From an uncultured Bacteroidales bacterium (lineage in GTDB: Bacteria > Bacteroidota > Bacteroidia > Bacteroidales > UBA3663): a stretch of 52,508 bases of DNA. Positions 1 through 8,906 of this stretch are shown piece by piece (position 1 is the first letter of the stretch; the number at the start of each line of letters is the position of its first letter). The DNA lies in NCBI GenBank assembly GCA_905235375.1, contig CAJOLH010000011.1, forward strand, positions 1 to 52,508, in the 5' to 3' direction. A program made the translations under genes and the position numbers. The notes below the pieces were generated by a model. That model made no database searches. It worked only from the letters and a program-made list of their open reading frames with translations, and was not told the origin of the DNA.

Positions 1-30
1 TCGGGGGTAAGTTTCTTCTTGTAGTTCATC
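1..30 (-). CDS. 5' end of a gene running off the left edge (partial)
   Basis: On the minus strand an ATG at 28-30 opens a frame reading MNYKKKLTP to the window edge. A Bacteroidota -7 element (TATCTTTG, minus strand, 51-58) lies just upstream, which makes a real start plausible. Only about nine codons are visible, so no product can be named. Confidence 0.4.
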
Positions 31-50
31 TCTCAATTGTTTTGGTGCTG

Positions 51-58
51 CAAAGATA
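51..58 (-). promoter_or_regulatory. TAnnTTTG promoter -7 element
   Basis: TATCTTTG followed by GC on the minus strand, about 20 bp upstream of the partial gene at the left edge. This is the standard Bacteroidota -7 consensus. Confidence 0.6.
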
Positions 59-101
59 TACATTTTTTTGCAGTTGTCCAAAAAATGGGGAGTATTATAT
101 A

Positions 102-218
102 GTCCATTAAGTCCATGAAGTCCGTAGAGATTTAGGGTCACACAGATCGCACAGATTCACATAGATTTTGCTTGCGCACCCTCGTGATGGTCCATTAAGT
201 CCTTGAAGTCCGTAGAGA
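102..218. repeat. Pair of 29-bp direct repeats in gene-free DNA
   Basis: A 29-bp block beginning GTCCATTAAGTCC and ending AAGTCCGTAGAGA occurs at 102-130 and again at 190-218 with one mismatch. Shorter variants (AGTCCGCAGAGA, CTCCGCAGAGA) follow at 231-262. The whole of 59-392 shows no convincing gene, although a minus-strand frame is open across 107-367; it is built from the repeats and has no family features. Confidence 0.6.
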
Positions 219-302
219 AAAAAGAATAAGTCCGCAGAGAAATTAGAAAAACTCCGCAGAGATAAGAGGACGGACAAAGTCCGTGTTATCCGCCCAGTGG
301 TC

Positions 303-362
303 GGCGAAGCGACCTCTAAAACATAGTTGTTATATAGAAGCGCATATTTCGAGAAATCGAAA
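303..362 (+). repeat. Partial copy of a dispersed leader element
   Basis: GGCGAAGCGACCT at 303-315, TTATATAGAAGCG at 330-342 and a small hairpin TTTCG...CGAAA at 347-361 match parts of a longer element at 3750-4000 and at 52345-52508. The nitroreductase gene starts 30 bp further on, so the element probably lies in its leader. Confidence 0.5.
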
Positions 363-392
363 ATCAATTAATAATATATATACGTTAAATTT

Positions 393-1019
393 ATGGTGAA
401 AAAGAGTTTATTTATCAGTGCAGTAGTGATGCTGCTTGGATTGGCAGCATGTTGTGACAAACAGGCGGGGCCTGTCGTTTCGGACAGCCAGAACTTTGAT
501 GAGGTATTCATGAGCCGCAGAAGCATCCGCAGCTACGATGCCAGCAAGAGCATCAGCAAGGAAGAGGTGCGCGAACTGCTTGCAGCCGTGCAGGAAGCAC
601 CTTCGTGGGCCAATCAGCAGCCTACGAAGTATTATGTGGCCATCAGCGAGGAGAAGCTGGAGGCCGTTCGTAACGCCATCTTTGGCAACAAGGAAAGTGT
701 GGCTGGTGCGCCCGTGCTCATCGTTTCGACTTTCGAGCGCGGCAAGTCGGGATTCTTCCGTGGAGAGGTCACCAACGAGATCGGTGATGGCTGGGGAGCC
801 TACGACAATGGCTTGAGCAACTGCTACCTCATCCTGAAGGCACGTGCCATGGGCTTCGATACCCTCATCATGGGAATGCGCGATAGCGAGGCGCTGCGCT
901 CCATCTTCGACATCCCTGCTGAAGAAACCGTGATGGCTGTAATCTCGCTCGGCTATCGTGACCAGGAGCCTCGACAGCCTGAGCATCGTCCCCTCGATGA
1001 GGTCGTCAAGTTCTTCTGA
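393..1019 (+). CDS. Nitroreductase-family lipoprotein
   Basis: 208 aa. Residues 1-20 form a lipoprotein signal peptide (MVKK, hydrophobic stretch, lipobox LAAC with Cys20), so the mature protein should be anchored to the cell envelope. From residue about 36 it follows the flavin-dependent nitroreductase fold: SRRSIRSYD at the start, then a helix ending in APSWANQQP, a common FMN-binding segment of the family, and a C-terminal MAVISLGYRDQEP. Nitroreductases are usually cytosolic NAD(P)H:FMN enzymes, so an exported lipidated form is a Bacteroidota speciality whose substrate cannot be told from sequence. It stands alone between a repeat-rich region and a large intergenic hairpin. Confidence 0.82.
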   Translation: MVKKSLFISAVVMLLGLAACCDKQAGPVVSDSQNFDEVFMSRRSIRSYDASKSISKEEVRELLAAVQEAPSWANQQPTKYYVAISEEKLEAVRNAIFGNKESVAGAPVLIVSTFERGKSGFFRGEVTNEIGDGWGAYDNGLSNCYLILKARAMGFDTLIMGMRDSEALRSIFDIPAEETVMAVISLGYRDQEPRQPEHRPLDEVVKFF

Positions 1020-1029
1020 TTTTTTCTGT

Positions 1030-1091
1030 CACGAATTAGCGAATTAAAGAATTAAGGGAAAAAGAATAATTCTCAAATTCGCTAATTCGTG
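1030..1091. repeat. 62-bp nested perfect palindrome
   Basis: CACGAATTAGCGAATT at 1030-1045 is the exact inverse complement of 1076-1091. Inside it, AGAATTA at 1048-1054 pairs with TAATTCT at 1067-1073, leaving a 12-nt loop and symmetric 2-nt internal loops. It may end the upstream transcript, but it lacks a clean T-run and resembles repeats elsewhere in the window (for example 44308-44340). Confidence 0.7.
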
Positions 1092-1184
1092 ATTATTTGA
1101 TAAGGATGCCATGACTGAACGGGAAAAATGAGCGGGAAATCGAAAAAAATGGGACGGATTCTTGGAGATTCACGTGAATTTTGT

Positions 1185-1192
1185 TAACTTTG
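1185..1192 (+). promoter_or_regulatory. TAnnTTTG promoter -7 element
   Basis: TAACTTTG lies 12 bp before the ATG at 1205. Transcription would begin only a few bases before that ATG, giving an almost leaderless mRNA. It also argues against the in-frame TTG at 1181, which lies upstream of the promoter element itself. Confidence 0.6.
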
Positions 1193-1204
1193 CAGCGAAA
1201 AACC

Positions 1205-2365
1205 ATGTCTATGGAGGAACAGGAAAACAAATACACCAAGTGGGTGGCGTGCTGGGGCAATGCTACATCGATATCTGACCGCAAGATGTCGGTGTATGCA
1301 CGCGACATCACGCTGAGGTATCCCATCAGAATGTGCTTCAGTGGCAGCAAGCTGCGTTTCCGCTTTTCGAACCTTACGGGCACCGAGGAGGTGACACTTA
1401 CCAAGGTGCGTGTGACGAAGGTGGTGGAGCATTATCGCCCGGTGGCAATCACTTTTGATGGTGCTCGTCGTGTGCATATTGCACCGGGCAAGGAAGTCGA
1501 GAGCGATGAGATACCACTGAAGATCAATGCTGGCGATGAGATTGATGTGAGCATTTATCTGGGTGGCTATACGCAGATGAATGCGGGCACGCTGGTGACG
1601 GGTCCATTGTCGAAAGGAAAATTCTCGTATGGCGACTATACGGATGCCAAGGTGTTGCCTCTCGATTTGACCAGAAACACCAACTGGTTCTTTTTCCTCA
1701 ACACCATTGATATCCTGACCGAAGAGAAGAATCATGCGCTGGTGTGCTACGGCGACTCCATCACGGCACAGAGCTGGCCCGACTATCTGGCTAATCGCGC
1801 TTGGAACAACGGCCTGCATGACGTGTCAATCATCCGACGTGCGGTGAGCGGCACACGCATCCTGCGCCAATACAACTGCATCACCTATCAGGCTTACGGA
1901 TTGAAAGGCGAGACACGTTTCCCCATCGAAATGAATGTGGCAGGGGCGCGCGATGTGATTATCCAGCATGGCATCAACGACATCATCCATCCCGTGGGAG
2001 TGGATGTCAACCCGTTCCGCCCCATGAGCGATATGCCGACGACCGAGGACCTTATCGAGGGTATGCGCAAGTTCTACATCGAATATGCGCGCCAGCTCGG
2101 ACTTCGTGTGTGGAGCGGTACGCTGCTGCCCATCTGGAACTGGCGAACCTATGCCGAGTTTCGCGAAAAGATTCGTGGAGAGTTCAACGAGTGGCTGCGC
2201 ACCGCACCTGACTTCGACGGCTGCATCGACTTCGACCTTGCCGTGAGGGATCCCGAACGTCCAGTGGCTTTCGCGCCCGGATTCGACTCGGGAGACCATC
2301 TGCATCCGAGCGAGAAGGCATACGAAGCCATGGCAAACTGCGTGCCCCTCCAACTCTTGACATAA
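1205..2365 (+). CDS. SGNH/GDSL-family hydrolase
   Basis: 386 aa from ATG 1205 (a second ATG at 1211 is possible). The C-terminal half carries the SGNH blocks: block I CYGDSIT with the nucleophile Ser, block III HGINDIIHP with the Gly/Asn pair (GxND), and block V DHLHPSEKAYEAMA with the catalytic Asp and His. The N-terminal ~150 residues look like the all-beta domain often found before this hydrolase in Bacteroidota. There is no signal peptide, so it is predicted cytoplasmic. The family removes acyl or acetyl groups from glycans or lipids; the exact substrate is not evident. AT-rich tandem repeats separate it from the next gene. Confidence 0.8.
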   Translation: MSMEEQENKYTKWVACWGNATSISDRKMSVYARDITLRYPIRMCFSGSKLRFRFSNLTGTEEVTLTKVRVTKVVEHYRPVAITFDGARRVHIAPGKEVESDEIPLKINAGDEIDVSIYLGGYTQMNAGTLVTGPLSKGKFSYGDYTDAKVLPLDLTRNTNWFFFLNTIDILTEEKNHALVCYGDSITAQSWPDYLANRAWNNGLHDVSIIRRAVSGTRILRQYNCITYQAYGLKGETRFPIEMNVAGARDVIIQHGINDIIHPVGVDVNPFRPMSDMPTTEDLIEGMRKFYIEYARQLGLRVWSGTLLPIWNWRTYAEFREKIRGEFNEWLRTAPDFDGCIDFDLAVRDPERPVAFAPGFDSGDHLHPSEKAYEAMANCVPLQLLT

Positions 2366-2370
2366 GATAA

Positions 2371-2446
2371 CTATGACTATATCAGCTATAATGACTATAT
2401 CAACTATAATGGCTATTTCAGCTATATCAGCTATAATAGCTATCCC
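2371..2446. repeat. AT-rich 9/18-bp tandem repeat
   Basis: Irregular repeats of CTATATCAG and CTATAATGA fill the spacer between the SGNH hydrolase and the DUF362 gene; CTATAATGACTATATCA is a typical 17-bp stretch. It looks like a slippage-derived spacer. Confidence 0.7.
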
Positions 2447-2471
2447 CCCTATAAAAGAAAAATAAAAAATA

Positions 2472-3563
2472 ATGAACAAATTGATTAGAAGAGCATTTTT
2501 GCTTGGCCTTTGTGGAGGAATGATGGCCGGCTGTAATTCGAAGAAGGCAATGCCTAATGAGAGTGAGAACAATTCTGCCAGCAACACCGATGGCCGCAGG
2601 TATTTGAACTATGACGAGCGTACGGGCGATGAAGCCGTGGTTTATTTCACCCGTAACCTCAGTGCCGAAGGTCTGATTGCTGCTTACGAGAAAGTGAACC
2701 AGAACATCGAGGGCAAGGTGGCTGTAAAGCTGCACACCGGTGAGAAGAACGGCCCTAACATCTTGCCTCGCGAATGGGTGAAGGCGCTGATGGAGAAGGA
2801 CCTGAAAGATGCCACCATCGTCGAAACCAATACCTATTACGAGGGTGACCGCTACACCACCGAGGCGCATCGCGAAACGCTCAAGGTGAACGGTTGGACG
2901 TTCTGCCCTGTCGATATCATGGATGCTGAAGGCACGACGATGCTGCCTGTCAAGGGTGGAAAGTGGTTTGAGGAAATGTCGGTGGGCAAGTCGCTGAAGA
3001 ACTACAATTCGCTGGTCGCCCTGACTCACTTCAAGGGTCATACCCAAGGCGGTTTCGGTGGTTCGAACAAGAACATCGGCATCGGCTGTGCCGACGGTCG
3101 CATCGGCAAGGCAATGATTCATACCACGCCTGGGCAGCCCGACCAGTGGGACATCAAGGAGGAGGAGTTTATGGAGCGTATGACCGAATCGACCAAGGCC
3201 ACTATCGACTTCTTCGACGGACACGTGACCTACGTCAACGTGATGCGTAACATGAGCGTGTCGTGCGACTGCGAGGGCTTGGCTGCTGCTCCTGTCGTAA
3301 CACCTAATGTCGGTATTCTTTCCTCGACTGATATTCTTGCTGTCGATCAGGCTTGTATTGACATCATTTTCGCAATGACCGAGGAGGAGCATCACGACAT
3401 GCTGGAGCGCATCATTACTCGTCACGGCTTGCGCCAATTGTCCTACATGAAAGAACTTGGCATGGGACACGACCGATACAAGCTCATCGACCTCGACAAC
3501 GACGGCAAAGAGATCACCGCTGCCCAGGCTGCAGAGGGACTGAAGCCATTCGTCGCCGAATGA
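2472..3563 (+). CDS. DUF362-family lipoprotein
   Basis: 363 aa. The start MNKLIRRAFLLGLCGGMMAGC is a lipoprotein signal with Cys21. The mature part matches DUF362 proteins: a central segment around HFKGHTQGGFGGSNKNIGIGCADGRIGK and a later NMSVSCDCEGLAAAPVVTPNVGILSSTD, with conserved cysteines at GIGC and SCDC. Many DUF362 proteins have a following ferredoxin domain; none is seen here. The C-terminus contains DLDNDGKEI, which looks like a calcium-binding loop but stands alone. Function unknown; an envelope redox or metal-related role is only a guess. A 443-bp gap with a structured leader follows. Confidence 0.75.
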   Translation: MNKLIRRAFLLGLCGGMMAGCNSKKAMPNESENNSASNTDGRRYLNYDERTGDEAVVYFTRNLSAEGLIAAYEKVNQNIEGKVAVKLHTGEKNGPNILPREWVKALMEKDLKDATIVETNTYYEGDRYTTEAHRETLKVNGWTFCPVDIMDAEGTTMLPVKGGKWFEEMSVGKSLKNYNSLVALTHFKGHTQGGFGGSNKNIGIGCADGRIGKAMIHTTPGQPDQWDIKEEEFMERMTESTKATIDFFDGHVTYVNVMRNMSVSCDCEGLAAAPVVTPNVGILSSTDILAVDQACIDIIFAMTEEEHHDMLERIITRHGLRQLSYMKELGMGHDRYKLIDLDNDGKEITAAQAAEGLKPFVAE

Positions 3564-3749
3564 GTGCATCCATTCGTCACTGAGTGATGAATTGATGTTA
3601 CTGCATGGATTTCGCTGACTCACGGTTTTTTCCGCGAGTCAGCAATTTTTTTGATGTGTGGAATTGCATTTAATGGGAGTTTTCGTGCCGATGTTACATT
3701 TTTTTGGCGATTTGTTTCATGGTTTGTATCATTGTATGAAAAAAGTTAT

Positions 3750-3757
3750 TATCTTTG
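3750..3757 (+). promoter_or_regulatory. TAnnTTTG promoter for the hybrid sensor gene
   Basis: TATCTTTG followed by CCGC. The next gene begins at 4007, so the transcript would carry a leader of roughly 240 nt containing the inverted-repeat element at 3767-3982. Confidence 0.65.
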
Positions 3758-3766
3758 CCGCAACCA

Positions 3767-3982
3767 TTTCGCCAAATCGAAAACCAAAGCGGATAATAAC
3801 ATCAATGGTTGCTTCATCAAAGGTCGCTTCGCTCAAAATATTAGGAAAATTAAATCAGAAAATTTTAAGAAAAACAGATTGCTGTTAGTCTTGGCTATTT
3901 CTTATGGGTTTCCCATTTTGATAATTTTATAATTCTTTTTGATAATTTTGAGCGAAGCGACCTCATAGACAAGGATGTTATT
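3767..3982 (+). repeat. Structured 5' leader element with nested inverted repeats
   Basis: Just after the promoter a hairpin TTTCG/CGAAA (3767-3781) is followed by an outer pair AATAACATC (3795-3803) and GATGTTATT (3974-3982), and an inner 19-bp perfect pair starting AGGTCGCTTCGCTC (3821-3839 with 3945-3963). Parts recur at 303-362, 15031-15075 and 52345-52508, also next to promoters. It could be a MITE-like insertion or a transcribed regulatory leader. Small open frames across it (3651-3932) carry no protein features. Confidence 0.65.
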
Positions 3983-4006
3983 TAGAAGCGAATAACATTT
4001 GCTATT

Positions 4007-7000
4007 ATGTTTTATAAGTTCTTTTCTGAGATTTTTTCTGAATTTGCCTCAGCGTTCCTGCGCATCATGCATTGTCGCACCGTGGTACGAACAGCATTAG
4101 CGATGATTGTCGGGCTGACGGTCAGTAAGGCTGTTGCCAATTTGAATATGCTTTATACGACCGACAGCAATTTGCCGAGCAGCCTGGTCAATCAGGTGGA
4201 GGAGAGCGCCGACGAGATGATTTGGATCTCGACCGAAGATGGGTTGTGCCGTTTTGATGGGTCGCAATTCATCACCTATACCTACGAACCGAACAATCCG
4301 CACTCGCTGCAGAGCAACTACGTGCGCACCATCTGTACGGATGATGAAGGCCATGTGCTGGTTGGTACGAGAGTCGGTCTGCAGATGTATCGGCAGGAAA
4401 CCGATGACTTCACCGCAGTCATTTGTGACTCACTGCAGGGTATTCCTGCTACCAATGTTTCCGATTTGACCAAATTGGCCAATGGAGACTTCCTCGTTAG
4501 CGGAAGTGTTACGTTCGCGGTTCATATTGATGAGAACGGGATTCCTCATGCCATCCCAAATGCCTTTACCAAGGCAAAGGTGATGAGTCTGAATAGTTGT
4601 GAGGATTATAATGGCAATATCTGGACCACGTCTTATCTGCAAGGTGTATTCCGTCTTGACAAAGAGGGCAATCTGGAGAAAATTCCGATATCGGATGACA
4701 TCAAGGGATTCAATTTGATGGAAGTAGGACCCGATGGAATCATGTATATGAGTGGAGGTGATCGTGGCCTGTATAAATATAACAATGTGACTCATTGTAT
4801 TGAAGAGATTACCGGGTCAAAGGACCATTTCAGGATTTGCGAATTGCGTGCAGTGCCCGGCAAACTGCAGATGTATGTTTGTACTGATGGCGATGGTGTC
4901 AAGATTTTGGACTGTCGGACGGGAATTCTCACAAATTTCAATTTTGAAGATGCACAACTGGAGGCTGGAACCCAGAAGGTGCGTTCACTGATAACATCGA
5001 GAAATGGTGATGTCTGGATGGCTCTCTACCAGAAGGGAATGCTTGTGATTTCGGGCAGCCCTCTTAACTCTCACTATTATGGGCCACATTCATTGCGCCA
5101 CAACAATATCGGCGATCGTTGTGTCGCTACGATAATCCGTTCGCACGATGGTATGCTCTGTGTCGGCACAGACAACGGTGGTGTCTATTGTCTGGATAAC
5201 AAAGGTGAGACCGTAGCCCATTATCCTTGCAATTCTGGTCCTGAATCAGTCCCTGCAGCACTTGTCACGCTGTTCGAAGACTCTCGTCATCGCGTTTGGT
5301 TCGGGTCGAATCGACAGGGAGGCGGAATATTGGATCTCAGTACAGGAGTTTGTCAATATATTCATCTCGAAAACCAGGTCAGCAATGTCACTAATATCTA
5401 TGCCTATGCTGAGGATATGCAGGGAAACCTGTGGGTCGGCTCAATGGGGAATGGTATATTGAAATATGATGAACAGAATAAGTGTTTCGTGCGTCAGGAG
5501 CTCCATCCCGCTTGCAATTGGGTTTGTTCTTTATGCTTCGTTCGGGGAACAGACCTGCTGTGTGTAGGTTCCGCCAATGGATTGGTAATCATTAGTCAGC
5601 TGGATGGTGAAATGAGATGTGAAAGATATTATCCCGAGCAGATGATCTACAGTATTTCTCAAATTTCAGCCACACAAATCAGTCTTTGCGCCAATGCTGG
5701 CTTGATTATTTTCGACACGCAGAAGAAGACCGGCAGAATTTATACCGTTGAGGATGGTCTTGCCACCAACAACGTCTTTGCTTCGCAGATCGATGGTGAG
5801 GGTAACCTCTGGGTGAGCAGTGGCAAAGGAATTTCCAGACTTGACCTTAATCAGCATACCATCACCAACTATACGACGAGGGATGGTCTGCAGTTCAACG
5901 AGTTCTATAAGGCTGCCTCGATGCGGGATGACGGTGGTACTCTTTGGTTTGGCGGCACACAGGGCATCAATTGGTTCAATCCACTCGACATTCATAAGTC
6001 AGAAACGAAGATGACTGCCCGTGTGGTGAGATTCAGTACCGACGAGAACAATATCCTGCCCGATAAGGATGGCATCTATCGTCTGGATGAGCAGGCTCAC
6101 TCTTTTTCGATTGAATTGGCTACACGGCCTATCATGCCGACATTCAGTGTCTCCTATCGTTATGCGATGGACAATGATGACTGGCGTACACTGCCGCCTA
6201 CGGTCAACCGAATAATGTTCAGCCGCATCAGCCCCGGTTCGCATACGTTTCATTACCAGATTGATGCAGATGGTGTCTTGTCGCCTGTAGAAAGTGTTCA
6301 GATTGTCATAGCCCGCCCCTGGTACCTGCGTTGGTGGGCTTCACTGCTTGGTTTTGTTGCCGTGGGTATTGTCGTTTGGCTCGTCGTCCAACAAGTGCGA
6401 CGCCGGTATCGTGAGAGGAAGATACGGCTCAGGCATGCACAGATAGTGGCTGATCACGAAAATAAACTGTCGTTTTTCATGAGCCTCGCTCATGAGATAC
6501 GGACGCCGATGACCCTTGTTGTCACTCCGCTGCAGAAGCTGATGTCGAAGGACACCGATCCGGAACGCTTGCGCACCTATCGGCTTATCGACCGCAATGC
6601 CAATCGCGTGTTGGGGCTGCTCAACGAAATTATGGATCTTCGGAAATTGGACAAGGCACAGATGCATCTGCAATGCCAGCAGCTGCCTCCTTCCAAGCTG
6701 ATTGAGGATCTTTGTGAGACGGTTTCAGACCTGGCACAGGCACGACAGATTAATCTGAGTTACAACAATCTCTTGCCTGATGGCTTCGTGACGTGGATTG
6801 ACAAGGGATGCTTCGACAAGATTGTCATCAATCTGCTTTCGAATGCAATCAAATATACCCCACGCGGTGGCAAGATCATCGTAGAAAGTTCATTGACCCA
6901 GGACATGATGAGTGTCAGTATCACTGACACGGGTATCGGCATTGACCTTGAGGACAAGAAGCATATTTTCGAACTGTTCTACCGTTCTAACGTGAATAAT

Positions 7001-8065
7001 CCTCATGCCATGGGTACAGGTATCGGGCTGAACCTTGTGAAGGCTCTGGCTGCATTGCATCATGGCAGTGTTACGGCAGAAGACAATCCTGCGGGGCAGG
7101 GGTCGAGATTGACTGTCACGTTGCCTACCCGTGATGATGCCTATATGGACAAGGAGAAGATTTCGAAGCAGGTGCGGAACGTGCTGCCTGAGGATGACCT
7201 GAACGAAGTCTCAATAGTGAAGAAGTCGATAGGCCAGTTGGAGGAGGAGCCTACAGGTGGAGCCAGAGGAAACTCGCGCCGTGTCCTCATTGTCGATGAC
7301 GAGGACGAAATTCTCAGCTATCTGGTTTCGGAACTTCGCCCCTTCTATCGCGTGACAGCTTGTACAAATGGTAGAGAGGCGCTCGAGAAACTGCTCGATA
7401 GCGCTGATAGTTATGACCTGGTGCTCAGCGATTTGATGATGCGGGATATGGATGGTGTAGAGCTCTGCCGGTTCATTCGCAGCAATGTGCTGCTCAATCA
7501 CCTGCCCGTGGTATTGATCACAGCCAAGACAAGCGACGAGGATAGGCTTAAGAGTCTTGAAGTGGGCGCCAATGCCTTCATCACAAAACCCTTCAATATG
7601 AAGATTCTGCTCAAGACCATCAAGAACCTCATCGACGAACATGACCGGCTGCGCAGTTCGTTCAGTGGCCTTCAGCTGCCTGCCGACAAGGTAGATACCC
7701 CCGAACTGCAGTCGCCCGACCAGCGTTTGTTGCAGCGCATCCTCAAGGCCGTGAACGACAATCTAAGCAATCCTGAACTTACTGGCGAGCTCATTGCCGA
7801 ACAGGCAGGGTTGAGCCGTGTGCACCTGTATCGCAAACTCAAGGAACTGACCAACCAGACACCGCGCAACTATATTCGCAACATCCGCTTGGCAAAGGCT
7901 GCCGAATTGCTCTCACAGCGAAAAATGTCGATTGCAGAAGTGGCTTACGAGGTCGGTTTCACCAACCCCAATAATTTCGCGACTGCCTTCAAGGAGATGT
8001 ATGGAATGCCCCCCACCGCTTACAACGATAAGCGTTGCAGTGGAGGGACGGATTCCCCGTCGTGA
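4007..8065 (+). CDS. Hybrid two-component system sensor/regulator (HTCS)
   Basis: 1,352 aa, a one-protein signalling system of Bacteroidota. After a signal sequence (ATG 4067, giving MHCRTVVRTALAM, is a good alternative start) comes a periplasmic sensor of two-component propeller repeats (about 45-700; motifs such as IWISTEDGL, LWVSSGKGIS, LWFGGTQGINWF). A Y_Y_Y domain follows, then a membrane helix near 782-800. The cytoplasmic part has the histidine kinase (phospho-acceptor His829 in AHEIRTPM; NAIKYTP; DTGIGI; GTGIGLNL), a receiver near 1092-1205 with phospho-acceptor Asp1142 and the LITAKTS and KPF motifs, and a C-terminal AraC-type HTH ending about 1340. HTCSs usually sense oligosaccharides and control a linked polysaccharide locus, but no SusC/SusD genes are nearby, so its target is unknown. 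Confidence 0.95.
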   Translation: MFYKFFSEIFSEFASAFLRIMHCRTVVRTALAMIVGLTVSKAVANLNMLYTTDSNLPSSLVNQVEESADEMIWISTEDGLCRFDGSQFITYTYEPNNPHSLQSNYVRTICTDDEGHVLVGTRVGLQMYRQETDDFTAVICDSLQGIPATNVSDLTKLANGDFLVSGSVTFAVHIDENGIPHAIPNAFTKAKVMSLNSCEDYNGNIWTTSYLQGVFRLDKEGNLEKIPISDDIKGFNLMEVGPDGIMYMSGGDRGLYKYNNVTHCIEEITGSKDHFRICELRAVPGKLQMYVCTDGDGVKILDCRTGILTNFNFEDAQLEAGTQKVRSLITSRNGDVWMALYQKGMLVISGSPLNSHYYGPHSLRHNNIGDRCVATIIRSHDGMLCVGTDNGGVYCLDNKGETVAHYPCNSGPESVPAALVTLFEDSRHRVWFGSNRQGGGILDLSTGVCQYIHLENQVSNVTNIYAYAEDMQGNLWVGSMGNGILKYDEQNKCFVRQELHPACNWVCSLCFVRGTDLLCVGSANGLVIISQLDGEMRCERYYPEQMIYSISQISATQISLCANAGLIIFDTQKKTGRIYTVEDGLATNNVFASQIDGEGNLWVSSGKGISRLDLNQHTITNYTTRDGLQFNEFYKAASMRDDGGTLWFGGTQGINWFNPLDIHKSETKMTARVVRFSTDENNILPDKDGIYRLDEQAHSFSIELATRPIMPTFSVSYRYAMDNDDWRTLPPTVNRIMFSRISPGSHTFHYQIDADGVLSPVESVQIVIARPWYLRWWASLLGFVAVGIVVWLVVQQVRRRYRERKIRLRHAQIVADHENKLSFFMSLAHEIRTPMTLVVTPLQKLMSKDTDPERLRTYRLIDRNANRVLGLLNEIMDLRKLDKAQMHLQCQQLPPSKLIEDLCETVSDLAQARQINLSYNNLLPDGFVTWIDKGCFDKIVINLLSNAIKYTPRGGKIIVESSLTQDMMSVSITDTGIGIDLEDKKHIFELFYRSNVNNPHAMGTGIGLNLVKALAALHHGSVTAEDNPAGQGSRLTVTLPTRDDAYMDKEKISKQVRNVLPEDDLNEVSIVKKSIGQLEEEPTGGARGNSRRVLIVDDEDEILSYLVSELRPFYRVTACTNGREALEKLLDSADSYDLVLSDLMMRDMDGVELCRFIRSNVLLNHLPVVLITAKTSDEDRLKSLEVGANAFITKPFNMKILLKTIKNLIDEHDRLRSSFSGLQLPADKVDTPELQSPDQRLLQRILKAVNDNLSNPELTGELIAEQAGLSRVHLYRKLKELTNQTPRNYIRNIRLAKAAELLSQRKMSIAEVAYEVGFTNPNNFATAFKEMYGMPPTAYNDKRCSGGTDSPS

Positions 8066-8075
8066 GGCAGATTCC

Positions 8076-8831
8076 TTACTTTCTTACAATCACACTGCCG
8101 CTGGCCTGATGGGTGGCAAGTATGAGCACTTCGGCAATCTGCACATGCGCGGGGGCATTGGCTGCAAAGACGGCTACATCAGCAATGTCGTCGCCGATCA
8201 ATGGCTTGATGCCCTTATAGAGATTGGCAGCACGCTCCTTGTCTCCGTGGAACCGTATGTTGCTGAAGTTGGTCTCTACCAATCCCGGCTTCAGATTCGT
8301 CACCCTAATGGCTGTGTCGGCCACGTCGATGCGCAGGCCGTCAGTCAGTGCCTTGACGGCAGCTTTGGTCGCACAATATACATTGCCACCGGCGTAGGCT
8401 GCATCGCCGGCTACGGAACCTACGTTGATGATGTGGCCTCGATTGCGTTCCACCATGCCAGGCACGATGAGCCGTGTCATTGTCAGCAGTCCCTTGATGT
8501 TGGTGTCGATCATCGTTTCCCATTCCTCGATGCTTCCAGCATATTCCGGCTCCAGTCCGAGTGCTAATCCGGCATTGTTGACCAGCACGTCTATCTCCTG
8601 CCATTGCTTGGGCAGTTCGCTGAGGCACTTTTCGGCCTTTTCGCGGTCTCTGACATCGAAGGCCAGCGTCAATACATCTGTCCCTCGTGCTGTCAGCTCC
8701 TTTTGGATTTCAGCCAAGCGATCCACGTTCCTGCCTGTGAGAATCACTTTGTCGCCATTCTCTGCAAACTTTCTTGCGCAAGCGAGGCCAATGCCACTTG
8801 TCGCACCTGTTATCAATACGATTTTATTCAT
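8076..8831 (-). CDS. Short-chain dehydrogenase/reductase (YdfG-like)
   Basis: 251 aa. The N-terminal Rossmann motif TGATSGIG (8-15) binds NAD(P); NNAG follows near residue 86, and the catalytic set is Ser in NVGSVAG with YCATK (Tyr and Lys). Length and the segment GYLAL-type NAGLALGLEP fit the YdfG group (3-hydroxy acid/serine dehydrogenase, malonic semialdehyde reductase). The substrate is inferred only. It converges on the HTCS gene with a 10-bp gap and has its own promoter at 8899-8906. Confidence 0.88.
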   Translation of the reverse strand: MNKIVLITGATSGIGLACARKFAENGDKVILTGRNVDRLAEIQKELTARGTDVLTLAFDVRDREKAEKCLSELPKQWQEIDVLVNNAGLALGLEPEYAGSIEEWETMIDTNIKGLLTMTRLIVPGMVERNRGHIINVGSVAGDAAYAGGNVYCATKAAVKALTDGLRIDVADTAIRVTNLKPGLVETNFSNIRFHGDKERAANLYKGIKPLIGDDIADVAVFAANAPAHVQIAEVLILATHQASGSVIVRK

Positions 8832-8898
8832 AGCGTTTATTATTATTTTTGAAAGGGACGAGTTACCCAGTTTTCAACCTATATGCTCTCGTGCGGTG

Positions 8899-8906
8899 CA
8901 AAGGTA
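8899..8906 (-). promoter_or_regulatory. TAnnTTTG promoter for the dehydrogenase gene
   Basis: TACCTTTG followed by GCAC on the minus strand, about 68 bp upstream of the ATG at 8831. Confidence 0.6.

Noticed and set aside
2427..3623. 398-codon minus-strand frame
   Set aside because: Antisense to the DUF362 lipoprotein gene, with no family features.
3651..3932. Small plus-strand frames in the HTCS leader
   Set aside because: They lie across the promoter and inverted repeats, and the translation has no family likeness.
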